Below are positions 30,091 through 41,197 of a DNA stretch of 49,159 nt, in pieces (the first letter of the stretch is position 1; the number at the start of each line of letters is the position of its first letter). The stretch lies in assembly GCA_003667245.1 (NCBI GenBank), contig RCNN01000248.1, forward strand, positions 1 to 49,159, given 5' to 3'. The notes under the pieces were generated by a model, which searched no databases, was not told the DNA's origin, and saw nothing but the letters and a program-made list of their open reading frames with translations. Origin of the DNA: Heterostelium multicystogenum. Lineage: Eukaryota; Evosea; Eumycetozoa; Acytosteliales; Acytosteliaceae. A program made the position numbers and the translations under genes.

Positions 30091-31139
30091 ATGTCAACAT
30101 TTGATGGAGAATATGAAGAAAATGTGTCTTTACAACCTCCTCTCAAGAAGGTAGCGGTACAAGTCAACCATGTAGTTCACAAAGAAAAAACCTATCAAGA
30201 AGAAATCAATGAAATTAGAGGTTGGTCAAGAAAGATTGATTTTATCAAAGAGGTATGTTTCACATTAATTATACTAATTTAGTAATTCTAATGAGTCTTA
30301 TAGAAAGGATTTCTCCCTAAGGATGGAATTGTTTTGGACTCAAAAATCTCTTTCAAAGATTTCTGGAAAAGAAGAAAAGATGGAGAGAATAGAGAAAGAC
30401 TTCATTACATCAATGGAAAAGTAATGATATTTGAAGTACCAGTATATATGGCCCATGAAGTTTGTGGTGGAAACATGGTTAGTCAGATTTGTGATTCTAT
30501 TACAGTTGCTGGACATGGGGGAGACTTTACACCAACACCATCTCCTTCGACTTTGATAAGCAACAATCAATCTATGGAACCTGACCTGACATTGTGGACT
30601 CATCTTCGGCCAGATGTTCCAAATGAACAATCAATGAATGGAGTTGGAACTCCTTACCCCCCTTTTATCCTCTTAACAGGAAAGTCACAATCACTGGACA
30701 ATTTACATACTAATTGCCAATGTACCTTTCAGCACGGACATCTATTAGGATTGTTGTTGGAATTAAAATCTTTAACAGAAGATTGATTGATCAAACATTT
30801 GCTATGCTTGTAATGGTATACCTCCGTGGTCAACATCAAATTCAAGGAGCAGGTACAGAAAGACCCCACACTATTATTTCATTTGGAACGGCACCTCTAG
30901 ACCATGCTCACACAATTCCAACAATCAATGGACTATTGACACCAGAGGTTAATTGGCGAGGAGTTGGTCAAGCAGGTGATCCTGAATGTAATGGACCTGG
31001 ACTTCCTTTGTATCAACTCCAAATACCATTAGCAGAGCTTTATAATGGTGTACCAGCTGGGCCACCACCTGAATTGCCAGCAAACATCAATGTAGACCTT
31101 TTTAGTATTCAACAAAAAGTGAATCGAGTTCACCAATAG
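30091..31139 (+). CDS. Uma2-like restriction-endonuclease-fold protein
   Basis: Two exons, 30091-30252 and 30304-31139, with a GT/AG intron. The product is about 330 residues. The core reads FEVPVYMAHEVCGGNM, then SMEPDLTLW (the PD of a PD-(D/E)XK site), PYPPFILLTGKSQSLDNLH, YLSARTSIRIVVGIKIFNRR, and a C-terminal CNGPGLPLYQLQIPLAELYN segment. This pattern matches the Uma2/DUF820 nuclease-fold proteins scattered through bacteria and some eukaryotes (fungi, amoebae). In many relatives the strand after the PD motif carries E or Q at the active site (V-E-V-x-x-S-Q). Here it reads LLTGKSQS, so catalysis is uncertain. A one-base frame change lies near 30705-30725. The biological role in eukaryotes is unknown. 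The N-terminus has no signal peptide. Confidence 0.6.
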
Positions 31140-31360
31140 TTTTCTAAAAAGTTATCAATAAAAACTTATTTACTTATTTTTTTGGAATTTTAAAATCATA
31201 TGTATATTCTATTCAATTAATTAAATTAAAACAGAAATACACTAACAAAATTTTAATAAAAATAACTCTTAGTTCTCTTTAAAAACGACCAATTCTAATT
31301 TTATTATAAATAAAGAACTGGTGAATTATTCAAGTTAGTTCATGCTCAATTCTATTTATT

Positions 31361-33606
31361 TCATTTCAACTTTGAATTTGGTGTCAGCTGTTGGGGCTGC
31401 TGTCCAGCGGCAGTTGAACGTGCTTGATAGTTGGATTCGTCCATCTTCTCCCAATGGTAGATAGAGTCTCGCAACCAAGCAAAGTGTACGACTTTAATTC
31501 CAGACTTCATAGCTTGCATCACTTTGGAGGTTCCTTCTTTGATATAAATGAGATGAGTGGTATTTTCGGTAATATCCATCTGAACTTTGGCACCGAATGA
31601 TTCTGTGAGCTGAACTATTCTTGTAGTTACAAGTTTAGCTGCGTCAATCTGCTTTGGAAAAATTCCACTGAACACGATGTTACAATCCATGAGAACGCTC
31701 TGCCTAATCTCCTTCATTACGTCTCTGGATTGGCATAGATTGTCATCTTGGCCTGCAATCTGCTGTTTGCCTGTGCTCTGTATCTCCTGAATTCTCGACA
31801 TGTATTCGCACTGGATGATTTTCAGAAGACGTGAGAAGATCTCCAAGTATGGAATGGATGGATCGAGCTTGGGGAAGTAGTATTGCTTTGTCAAATCTTG
31901 GATGGAGAATGGATAGTGGTATGTTGTTATTTTAGAGTGCTCAGTGTCCTTGCTGAAATGTATAAATCTTTCAACCATAATCAAATTATCTCTAAATTGT
32001 CTCCCTATAATAATATTTAAATATTAGTCCAATTTGTTCTTCTCATTCCGATATTTGGCATGCCCATCTAACAGCACAAATTACATACAGATATCTTCAC
32101 GGTCATCAATAACAACGATAGATTCTGTCGAGTCAAATTTGAATATACTTGAAAAGTTGGAAGGTGTGAATAGTGAATAAGGTCGATTCATTTGTTGCTT
32201 TGGTATATTGTCGCCAAACGACTCGATGCTGATGATATTTTTAAACAGTGTTTTGCTTGGGTCGATCAATGATACCATCTTATTTACATCTGTTGATTTG
32301 CCATTCAATCAATCGCTGTATTAGTAGTGTATTTAGAGCATATGGGTCAATGATGGATGGGTTGCAACTTACAAGATTTACGATTAAGTGAAAATAGAGT
32401 GATATTGAATAGGGGATAGAGCGTCTTTAAGAATGTAATTGTATATGGCCTGATCTTAACATAGTGAACTATGTTGTCGATTTCACAATGTATCACATCA
32501 TTCTTTTCTTTTGGATCAACAATGTCTTGTTCTGTTTTGTATTGGTTAGTTAGTTTCAAGTTAGAGTTGATCCAAAGTATAGATATAGGTACCTTTGATT
32601 GTATGTATTAAAATATGGTCAATATCGATAACCAAGTTCATTTTATATTCGTTCTTGACCAGTTCTCCAATTTCTATTTCTTTGCCTACCCACTCCGATG
32701 TTGAATATGTTGTATTTGCTGTGTTGGTTGCTGGCGGGACCACGTATTGTGAGTGTAAGTTATTTGTTTGTTGTTGCTGTTGTTGTTGTTGTTCGTTTGA
32801 CTTGTTATTTACATGATTATTGGTATGATTGGTGCTGTCTGTAGATTTGATTGGATTAGCAGGGTTTGCTGCTTGTATTGTGGGATTTGTTGTTGAAATG
32901 GTTGGCGAAATCGATTGCTCTGGTGTTGACAATGGTGAAGCTGTGCTTATGATGTTGTTGACACTTGGAAGCACAGGTGATGGTGCAGGTGAAACTGATT
33001 GTATATTGATTGGTGTTGTATTGGCAGATGTATCACTACTGTTTGTTGGTTGCTGCAATGTAGATGTCGATGTCGATAATGTTGTTGCTGCTGCTGATAC
33101 TGTTGCTGCTGCTACTGAAGTTGGGTTGGATGATGATGATGAGTTTAGAGTTGGAGGTGGTTGGTAGTGAGGTGATTGTTGCTGTAACGCTTTATCAATG
33201 AGAGGCTGTTGCGGTTGTTGTGGTATATGTGGATGTGGATGTGGCTGTGGATGCATTGGAGGATGAGAGGGTGTGGTCCACGATGATCATAGTGGTGTTG
33301 ATTCGATGGTCCACGGTGGTCATAGTGGTGTTGATGAGGCGGTCCACGATGGTCGAAATGACGGTGATGTGGAGGTGGTGGGTGTTGGTAGTAACCTCCA
33401 TGGCCATTAAATCCGAAATCATGATGTCTCTGAGAGAAATGGTCGTTTCTTGGGTGGTCAAAGTGACGATGGAGTGGAGGTGGTGGAGGGACATGTGGGT
33501 GTTGATAGCTATGGTTGTAATTATTGTATCCACCATTGTTATGTGGTGGAGGTGGCGTTGGATATTGGCTATTATGTCCATGATGGTTGCCAAAACCATT
33601 GGGCAT
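31361..33606 (-). CDS. FCP1-type RNA polymerase II CTD phosphatase with BRCT domain
   Basis: Known role: nuclear phosphatase that recycles Pol II by removing CTD phosphates. Seen, in order: a His/Pro/Gln-rich N-terminal extension; the phosphatase core MNLVIDIDHILIHT, VKIRPYTITFLKTLYPLF, SLIDPSKTLFKN and VVIDDREDI (last Asp pair); then a C-terminal BRCT domain (CNIVFSGIFPKQIDAAKLV ... GIKVVHFAWLRDSIYHWEK), the standard FCP1 layout. Introns with GT/AG ends lie near 32530-32592, 32320-32375 and 31997-32090; the last restores DDREDIWRQFRDN. The DxDx(T/V) nucleophile loop reads DIDHI, so the usual Thr is replaced by Ile. The start is uncertain: ATGs at 33606 and 33256 are candidates, and the frame also continues upstream (see the next feature). 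Frame changes occur near 33265 and 32300. Confidence 0.82.
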
Positions 33607-33933
33607 AATATTACCATTGATATTACTACTAATATTGGCTTCATGTTGTTGAAACCAAATTGAATCTTTGGTTGTTGTGGTGGATGTTGTTGAAACAACA
33701 CTGTTGCTGGTGCTACTGGTAGTGTTGCGACTGCAGGTGGTGGAGGAGGTGGAGGTTGTACATTTAGCACTGTCGATGATGAAATAGGTGGTGGAGGAGG
33801 TGGAACTGATGCCGCAGTTTCCGCTGAAGTTTTTAATGCTGTGCTATTTTCTGCTATGATTTTCTTGGTGGCCGTTGTTGCTGTGGCCGTTGTTGAAGCT
33901 GAAGTCGATTTATCAGGATTCGATGTGATCTCT

Positions 33934-34941
33934 TTAGCTTTTTGAAATGCTGTGCTTTGGCGATCTTGATCTCGATCTTGAGTTACTCCTGTCGCTGTTA
34001 GGGTAACTGGTGGATCTTGATCTTGAGCGAGACGATCTACTCCAACTACGACTTCTTGATCTGCTTCGATTCGATCTTCTAGATGCTGTGGATCTACGGT
34101 GCTGAGTAGGTGATCTTGACTGTGATCTGCTGTGACTGCGACTTGATCGACTCCAACTACGACTCCTTGATCTCGAGTGATTTAGTCTTCTGTAGCCTCT
34201 ACTTGAGTGTCTGCTGTGACTGCGACTGCGACTTCGACTATCATATGAGGATCTTCTATAACTTCTGCTTCTACTTCTACTTCTACTTATGCTTCTGCTG
34301 CTGTGTCTTCTCTTGTATGTTCTCCTATCGCGTGATCTCGAGCGAGACCGACTCCAACTTTGGTCTCTTCCTCGCTTCTCCTTGAGCTTTTCATAGTCAC
34401 GTAGCGATGCAAGAAAGTCGTCTTCCTTGTCTTCGACCTTGTCGTTTGCATATGGGACGTAGAGACGGCCACCTACAACTGATGTGTAGGGTGTGGTCGA
34501 TGCGTGTGGATCGACGATGAGCGATGCGCCAGCGCCATACATAATCTGTTCCGGTGCAACTACTGGATGTTGATGATAGTTTGGCAGGTGGTCGTCCTCA
34601 TCATCCGATGGCAAGGCAGAGACTTGAATCGAGCCATATGAAGAGTGCAGAGCTGTAGAATCATGTACATGAATATATTCTTCATCGTGTTCGACCACAT
34701 CCATCATATGATGGATATCGATCTCGCTATGATCCAAGTGCTCCATAAGCGGAGAAGAAATGACAACCGGTGTTGAAGTATCTATATATTGAGGCTCCTC
34801 TATTTTTAGGAGTGGTTCTCCGCCCAGCTCCAATATACCACCATCTTCGATTTCACCATCTTCCACATCTTCTTCCAATGTTGTCTCCATCACTACTACA
34901 CTATCGCTTATCTGTGTAGTAGTTATTTCCGCTTCTCTTTC

Positions 34942-34982
<41 letters not shown>

Positions 34983-35025
34983 TTTGTTCAAGTGTATCTA
35001 ATTCCCCCATTGTCAAAATTATCAC
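33934..35025 (-). CDS. RS-domain (SR-rich) protein
   Basis: ATG 35025 (MIILTMGELDTLEQK), or an internal ATG at 35010, opens a poly-Thr run and an acidic region (VEDGEIEDGGILELGG, DDEDDHLPNYHQHPV). DKVEDKEDDFLASLRDYEKL follows, then a long RS domain (about residues 220-360) with dense Arg-Ser and Ser-Arg pairs. Such proteins act in pre-mRNA splicing or link splicing to Pol II; no RRM is visible here. In this frame the stop follows SRSPKHSISKS at 33934. In another frame the DNA stays open from the same place (AFQKAKEITSNPDK, then poly-Pro VQPPPPPPPAVATLPVAP) into the FCP1 N-terminus with no ATG in between, so a one-base shift near 33940-33960 could make RS protein and FCP1 one gene. Confidence 0.65.
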
Positions 35026-35705
35026 ATGTACTCATTCTTCTTCCTCTTGGAATGTTTCAATTCAAAAATCTATTTATCTATCTATATCTTCTTCAACTTC
35101 TAACTAACTAACTTTGTATCCTGGATTTTTCGGGTATTAATAGTTGTTGTTGTTGTTGTAGTTCTTGTTGTTATTCCTGAGATGTATTAGTTGTTGTTAT
35201 TGGAGGTTGTTAGTTGTTGCAAGTTGAAATGGTACAAGTGTTAGTTGCAGAGAAGACGAGGAGACTGACTGACTGGTATAATTAAGTATTGAGTAAATAG
35301 TAAATTGGACTGCACAGTTGGGAATAGCCTATTATCGACTCACAACAAATTACTAAATTTTGTTTATTATTTTGTCGTTTATTGTTATCGACGAATGAAA
35401 TTATTTTAATTTTTTTCTCATTTTTTTTTAAGTTTTTATTGACACCTTGTGTAAGTGCCAAGTTAGTTTAACCACGACCCGACAATAGATATATTATATT
35501 ATATTTATGATGTACAACCTAGTTGGTAACAGTGGCAATCATAAGATCAAACACACTGGCTGTCATGACATCACCTCCTGCCCCAGCGAACAAACTGTAT
35601 ATGATTGGATTGTTTTTATTTGTTTTAAATTTAACCGATCGGTCGGACACATAAGTGACATGATAATCATAATTGATTAGACAGATTGGAAATGGATCAA
35701 TTTAG
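35026..35705. other. intergenic, GTT/TTG-repeat rich
   Basis: About 680 bases upstream of the RS gene and beyond the COG2 gene stop. It has GTT-trinucleotide runs (35140-35220) and T runs near 35400-35440. No coding signal found. Confidence 0.5.
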
Positions 35706-38670
35706 TCAAACTAAATTCTTCTTAAATGGCTCAACTAATTGGACAAGCTGTTGATACTGGGTGGAATTGTCAATGTCCACACCGGTCTTTTGGATCAGTT
35801 GACCGTATTTCGTGACATCCAAGTAGAGTTGAAGTGACATCTTGTCAAAGTCTGTGTTGTTGGCGGGTGGAGTTGCTGTGTTTGTTGCTGAACTTGTAGT
35901 TGTCTTTTTCTTGAGTTTGTTGAGAATCTCATCTGCTTTGCTAAAGGAAGAGAGCACTCCATTTGCATTCTCTAAGAACTTCTCGCTTATTGGCATGAAT
36001 ATCTCGGTTGACCATTGAAGTTTGTAAGCCGATGGAATGGACATGGCTTTGTTCGTTAAGAATGATTCAAATGGATTGACTAGTAATTGTACATAGGTTG
36101 ATGGTTTTGTTGGAATCTATATGATGATGATTAAAGTATTAAAGTTAGCATGCCCATTCTGATGAGATTTTGGCGACTCAATCGATCTAAAGATAGTTAC
36201 TGGTTTGTTTGTTAATCTGTAGGTTGTTGTTAAAGAGTTGATAAATGACAAGCCTTCTGAGCACTTTGAGGTGAAGTGTCCAATGATTATCTTTGAGATT
36301 CTTTCTAACATTGACTCAAGTGACTTTATACATTCGCCTAGTGAATCGTCAATAAGCTTCTCAATCTCCTTGAGTGGATTATTAATTGCTTTGACTATCA
36401 TTGGCTTAAATTCATTTTTGATCTAAATTCAAACAACAGCAATGATGGTCAGTTATGTAAGGTACCTCTTGTTTGCTGGATATGGTGTGTCTTGATGTAG
36501 TTACCCTTTCGATTAGCTTTACAATATCTGAAAATATATATATACAAGATTCTCCTGTGGTGTATACTTGCTGATTGACTTTTGGTCGGGGGATAGCGAT
36601 GATGTGTTGGTCTTGTTGGTGTTGGCTGTTGGCGAATTGGTGATTGGGTTGTTTATATTAGGATTGGCTGTTGGAGACGATAATGTAGGAGAGGTGGCTG
36701 CGGTGGATAGTTTGTAAGTGTTGGGCGATTCAATCTGTTGGATTGCCTCTAATATATAGTATTCGTATCGCTGTATGAGTTGGAGAAACAGTCTGAAGAA
36801 CTTTGAGCTCAGGTCGTAGATGAAAATGTTGGGAGCCCAGCACTGAGTGGCGTAAGCGCATAGCGCAGTTGTCTGTGCAAAATGAATTGATTATGCTCAA
36901 CCTGTGGATTTTGAAGATTGGCAATGGTGGTCAAAGCATGTGGTCTGCGAGAGAGAACGCTCAAATTGCTGGGCAATCTCAGAATATCGAAGCTGGAAGT
37001 AGATTTGCAAAGTTCCAACGCTTGAAGAAGTTAGCGTAGCTCGGAGAGATACGCAACTCATGCAGCTGCTCCACGTTATCAAACATGCTCTCTTCGAGCG
37101 ACGCAATGAATTGGCAACTGAGTGAAAAAGTCTTAAAAGAAGAGATCCGGTATACCTGTGGCATAGATTGGCTTCAACAAAGCAAACTGCTCCTCCAACT
37201 CTGGCATCAAAGATTCACTTACAAAGTTATATCTACTCGATACAAACAACTCATTAACTTTTAGGCATAGGTTGATAAATGAGCTGTAGAAGAAGAAGAA
37301 CGAGAACAAGAAGAGTAGTTAGATGAGGTGATCTCTCATTCAATCAATCTGGAAAAGCAATGATACATACGAACATTCAACATTCAAGAATGATTTGATT
37401 TTGCTGATAGATATTGACCAATCCATCACAAGATCCTTTGTTGTTGGCCTCAAGATTCTTTATATTAATAATCTGTACATAGGTATTAGTGAGCTGTACG
37501 ATAGGATGTTCAAGCGTATGAATGTGTAACAATACTCACTGACGAAAGATGAGGCTTGACAATGGTCTTTCTAAATATTTTATAAGGACATGCTAGCTTC
37601 TTGATAACTTGGTACAACTTGAGACAATTGAATAGTATATCGATGATTGTAGGTTGTACTACATCGCTATCTACTTTGATGATAGATCTGAGTGTTTCTG
37701 TGAAGATAGGTTCAATCTTTAGTTCTATTTGATTCGATAGCTCGACTAATTTCTTTAGCAAATGGTTAGTAATTATAGATGAATTCGATATTATACAAGA
37801 GAAATGATAGTTACCAAGTTGAGTTGCTGGAATATCTTTAATTTCGATTCTTCAGCTGAGAGAGTCAATAGTTGATTTTGAATCTGGTAGAATGAATTGG
37901 ATATACGTTCAATGACCAGATCAAGAGTAAGCGTTGTTGTATTCTTTGTTGTTGCTGAAGACTTTGTTTCGGCTGCTGCTGTTGTTGTAGTTGGTGGCGA
38001 TAGTAATATCTCATTTTGATTGCTATTTATTGGTTGTTGTAAGAGGTTGCCCGGTATTACTAAATAGAGTCAATTGGTCAAATAGATTATGTATATGTGT
38101 GATTGACTCTGATATTGATATGTACAGCTGAAGCAGCTGCTTGGTGTGATCTATCTGCTTCTTTTCTCTCAGCTTGTCTTCTACACATTTCTCTAACCTT
38201 GTGAATATCACCTTTGAATGTCTATGGTTGTCAAAAACAACGGTATCAATGTAATGTAATGAATGGTTAATATCGAGCAACAAACGATCAACATCAATAT
38301 AACATACAGTGATCTCGGACTTGATGGATGAGAGTGTGTCATTGAACTCATTGAGGACCACGTCAATACCAACGAGTGAAGACGACAGCGAGAAGAACGA
38401 GTGGTACTCTCTGCTGATGAGCTCGACCAACTCAGAGTCGAGGCACTTTGAGTATTCCCTCAGATCCTTTTGTACGCTCTCGAGTGGCACACGCTTTCGA
38501 CAGTCAGCAATGAACTGGTCGACCTTGAATGCATCGGAGGTGAACACCTCTTTACTGAAGCAAAGCGGATTGTACTGGCCACCGATGATGGTTGGTTGCT
38601 GGTATCCACTGGCGCCAATGCTGCCACCGCTACTATTTAAGCTACTATCAAAACTGTAGTTTCTATTCAT
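35706..38670 (-). CDS. cog2: conserved oligomeric Golgi complex subunit 2 (COG2)
   Basis: COG2 belongs to lobe A of the COG tether, which captures retrograde vesicles at the Golgi. Exon 1 (ATG 38670) contains the family signature LCFSKEVFTSDAFKVDQFIA followed by DCRKRVPLESVQKDLREYSK, then ELISREYHSFFSLSSSLVGI; COG2 relatives begin the same way. Downstream exons are short and separated by GT/AG introns: LTLDLVIERISNSFYQIQNQ (37850-37915), KKLACPYKIFRKTIVKPHLS (about 37555-37605), NELFVSSRYNFVSESLMPEL (about 37190-37260), AINNPLKEIEKLIDDSLGEC (36330-36400) and the last exon 35706-36044 ending VEPFKKNLV. One frame change lies in the CCC run at 38050-38052. Total about 750-800 residues, normal for COG2. 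It is divergent from the CZIB gene, with about 220 bases between starts. Confidence 0.88.
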
Positions 38671-38892
38671 ATTTATCTCATTGTTATCTTTATTGATAAC
38701 TATATTAGATGAGGGTCAGGGGAATGAATGAAAAATGCTCAAGTGAGCACTTCAATATGTCAACAACACAAAAAACCAAAATAGTGAGTCTGTGTGTGAA
38801 GATTGAGTTTGGCAGGATGCAAATCAGATGATCAGTTGCATAAATCATTCAGTCAATAAACAACAAACAATAACAACAATAGTAATACAACA

Positions 38893-39737
38893 ATGGTTAG
38901 ATTAGCAGTATCAATCTTTGCAGAGACAGAAGAAGTCAAGAATATCTATCCAGAAGCTGGCAAAATATGGTTCTTCAAGTTGAAGTGCTCAAACTGTTTG
39001 GTTGTCACCGACAATCATATCGGTATTGACCCAGAGGAACAAATAGAACAAAGAAAAGACACTGTTAATCTATTAAGTATGATTTTAAATGATGATACTG
39101 ATTATCAATCAATATGAATGCTTTTGATGAGTGAGACTGATTTGGGGTGGTTGATTGTATTTGATGACAATACCTGTTTTGGAGGTGTACATAAAGCTTT
39201 ACACTAACTTTGGTTTGATGCGCTACTAGTTAAATGTAAAAACTGTGGACGTGAAAACAGTGTCGTATTTGAAGACAATGTCCCATCTTTAAAGGATAGA
39301 GAATGTGAAAGCGAACAAAAAAATGGTCGTTGCCCACTTTGACTGCAGAGGTGTAGAACTTGAAGAATTTGATCCAAGAGTAAGTTTTCCAACCTCACAA
39401 CGATAACCTTGCCTCTGAATGAACTAACGAAATCAATTATTCTAGGATGGTTGGGCTGTAGTATCATCTTCAGGTAAAACTTTTCACAACGTAGATTTAG
39501 AGTAAGTCAATCATTTTCTTATTATTATTGCAATCAATAATAATAGTAATAATAATAATAATAACACCCATCATTAACAATATTTATTTATTATATATTT
39601 ATTATAGGGTTGACTGGGCAGAGTACGATGAGAGTTCCTCACTTTCAATGAGTATGTACCATATCGTAAACAGGCTTTCGAAACCACTGATTCAGAGATT
39701 GGTTCCAACAGTAACTAACATGATCACTTTGATCTAA
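38893..39737 (+). CDS. CZIB/UPF0587 (C1orf123-like) CxxC zinc-binding protein
   Basis: A small protein of about 160-170 residues found across eukaryotes, with unknown molecular role; it binds zinc through two CxxC pairs. Seen: MVRLAVSIFAETEEVKNIYP, LKCSNCLVV (first CxxC), VKCKNCGRENSVVFEDNVPS (second CxxC), AHFDCRGVELEEFDPR, DGWAVVSSSGKTFHNVDLE and VDWAEYDESSSLSMSMYHIV, aligning end to end with the family. Exons are about 38893-39075, 39215-39388, 39446-39501 and 39608-39737. The last intron joins in phase (DLE-VDWAEYD). One frame change occurs at the A-run 39315-39323. The last 20 residues (SKPLIQRLVPTVTNMITLI) are longer than usual and may be read-through past a true stop or a missed frame change. 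Confidence 0.85.
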
Positions 39738-41197
39738 TTTAGGTATTTTGAATTTACAATCAGAGATTGTCAAGATTAAATAAATAAATAAGCTATTCAT
39801 TCCTTGCAAGGAACTCAACATTATTCATTCATGCATTGGAAATTTATTCTACGAAATATTGCCAAAATATGCTAGGCAATGCAATCTCTGTGGCATACAT
39901 GGTTGACCCAAAACCGGTCTTGTGCCATCTTTTTTTTTTAGAAGATTCGATGGATAATCCACCAATCTATGTACTATTTACGAGTTCCCGAATATTCTTC
40001 GAGTTAAGATTGGTGGTAGTGGATTTGGGTTGATTTCATTTTGATCTGCTAATATTGATAGGCTTTGATGGACAAATCATGTGTGCTCACCATTTTTGCA
40101 CAAGAATCTAAAGGTTAGTTTAGAGCAATCTAACAGATTGTGCAATATAAATTCGACCAGAGTTAGGAGAGTGGCAATAAAGTACCACAAATTGGATGAA
40201 TCAATAGGTGTGGCAAATTTTTTTTTGGTGAGGCAATCATAATCAACTATCACAGCCATAACTATTGATGAAGGATGGCTGGTCCCCAGGCTAGAGTTTA
40301 AGTGAGTGTTCAACAGTGATGCAGAGATTTTTATACAATCATGATCAAAAAGTGCCATTGCCAAATTCAAAGGGAAAAGATCAAAAAAAGCACAGCAACT
40401 TGCTCAGAAAAGGTTGTTTAAACAAGGTCTCTTGTTTGTTGGGTGTGTGTTGTTTTTTGAAATATTTGCACTATTTTTTCATTTTATTAAAGTGTGTGTT
40501 GTTGTTGGTGTTTGTCGTCGATGTTTAATAACATGGTTGTGGTACTTTTTTGTTTGTGGTGATGTGTTGTTGTTGTTGTTGTTGTTGCTGTTGTTGTGTT
40601 GTTTGTTGTTATCACACACACATATCCATATTCAAACAACCCGCTACTCAACTCTGCGCTTCCACTCAACTTAACAAGCTAACAAACCAAACCAAACAAC
40701 AACCAAAATGCCAACACCAACATAAACAACACTTCATTTACCTTACCATTTATTAAATTCATATTCAAGATAGATATGTTAATAACATATTTATTTGAAA
40801 AGAAATAATCATCATCTCAACAAGAACAGCAATAACAGCAATAACAATACCAACAAACACCAAGCTCACCACCACTACCACCAACAACAACAATAGCAAA
40901 TAGCAGAAGTAGTAAAAGTTGAAAATAACAACCAAATAACAACAGAAGCAATAGCAATATCTATAAAAATCAATTTTAATAGTCATCATTTCATATCATA
41001 TTTATAGATTGTACAATTTAAATTTGAACTGGTAATAATAATAATAATAAATATATAAATATATAAATAGTACTTTAAATTATATTATAATTATTTCTTA
41101 TTTTAATTTATTATTTATATAATCATTATTATTTTTAGAAAAATAATTATTATTATAATTATAGGATATTCTTTATAATTAAATTATAAAGGATGTT
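39738..41197. other. long intergenic stretch with a possible decayed gene
   Basis: Between 39830 and 40430 the plus strand has broken coding-like pieces: RQCNLCGIHG, DGQIMCAHHFC, TRVRRVAIKYHKLDESIGVA and, at the end, AIAKFKGKRSKKAQQLAQKR. They lie in different frames with stops between, so I do not call a gene. From 40440 to 41190 there is low-complexity DNA: a (TTG/GTT) run at 40566-40600 and A/T-rich promoter-like sequence before the next gene. No RNA gene was seen. Confidence 0.35.

Noticed and set aside
34110..34385. Plus-strand Cys/Asp/Phe-rich open frame
   Set aside because: It is the antisense of the Arg-Ser repeats; Cys-Asp pairs are the expected shadow of RS codons.
34947..34985. 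(GTT)n run as an intergenic microsatellite
   Set aside because: On the minus strand it encodes a poly-Thr tract in frame with the RS protein ATG, so it is coding repeat.
40550..40756. Poly-Cys open frame
   Set aside because: It arises from a TTG/TGT trinucleotide repeat in non-coding DNA, with no conserved context.
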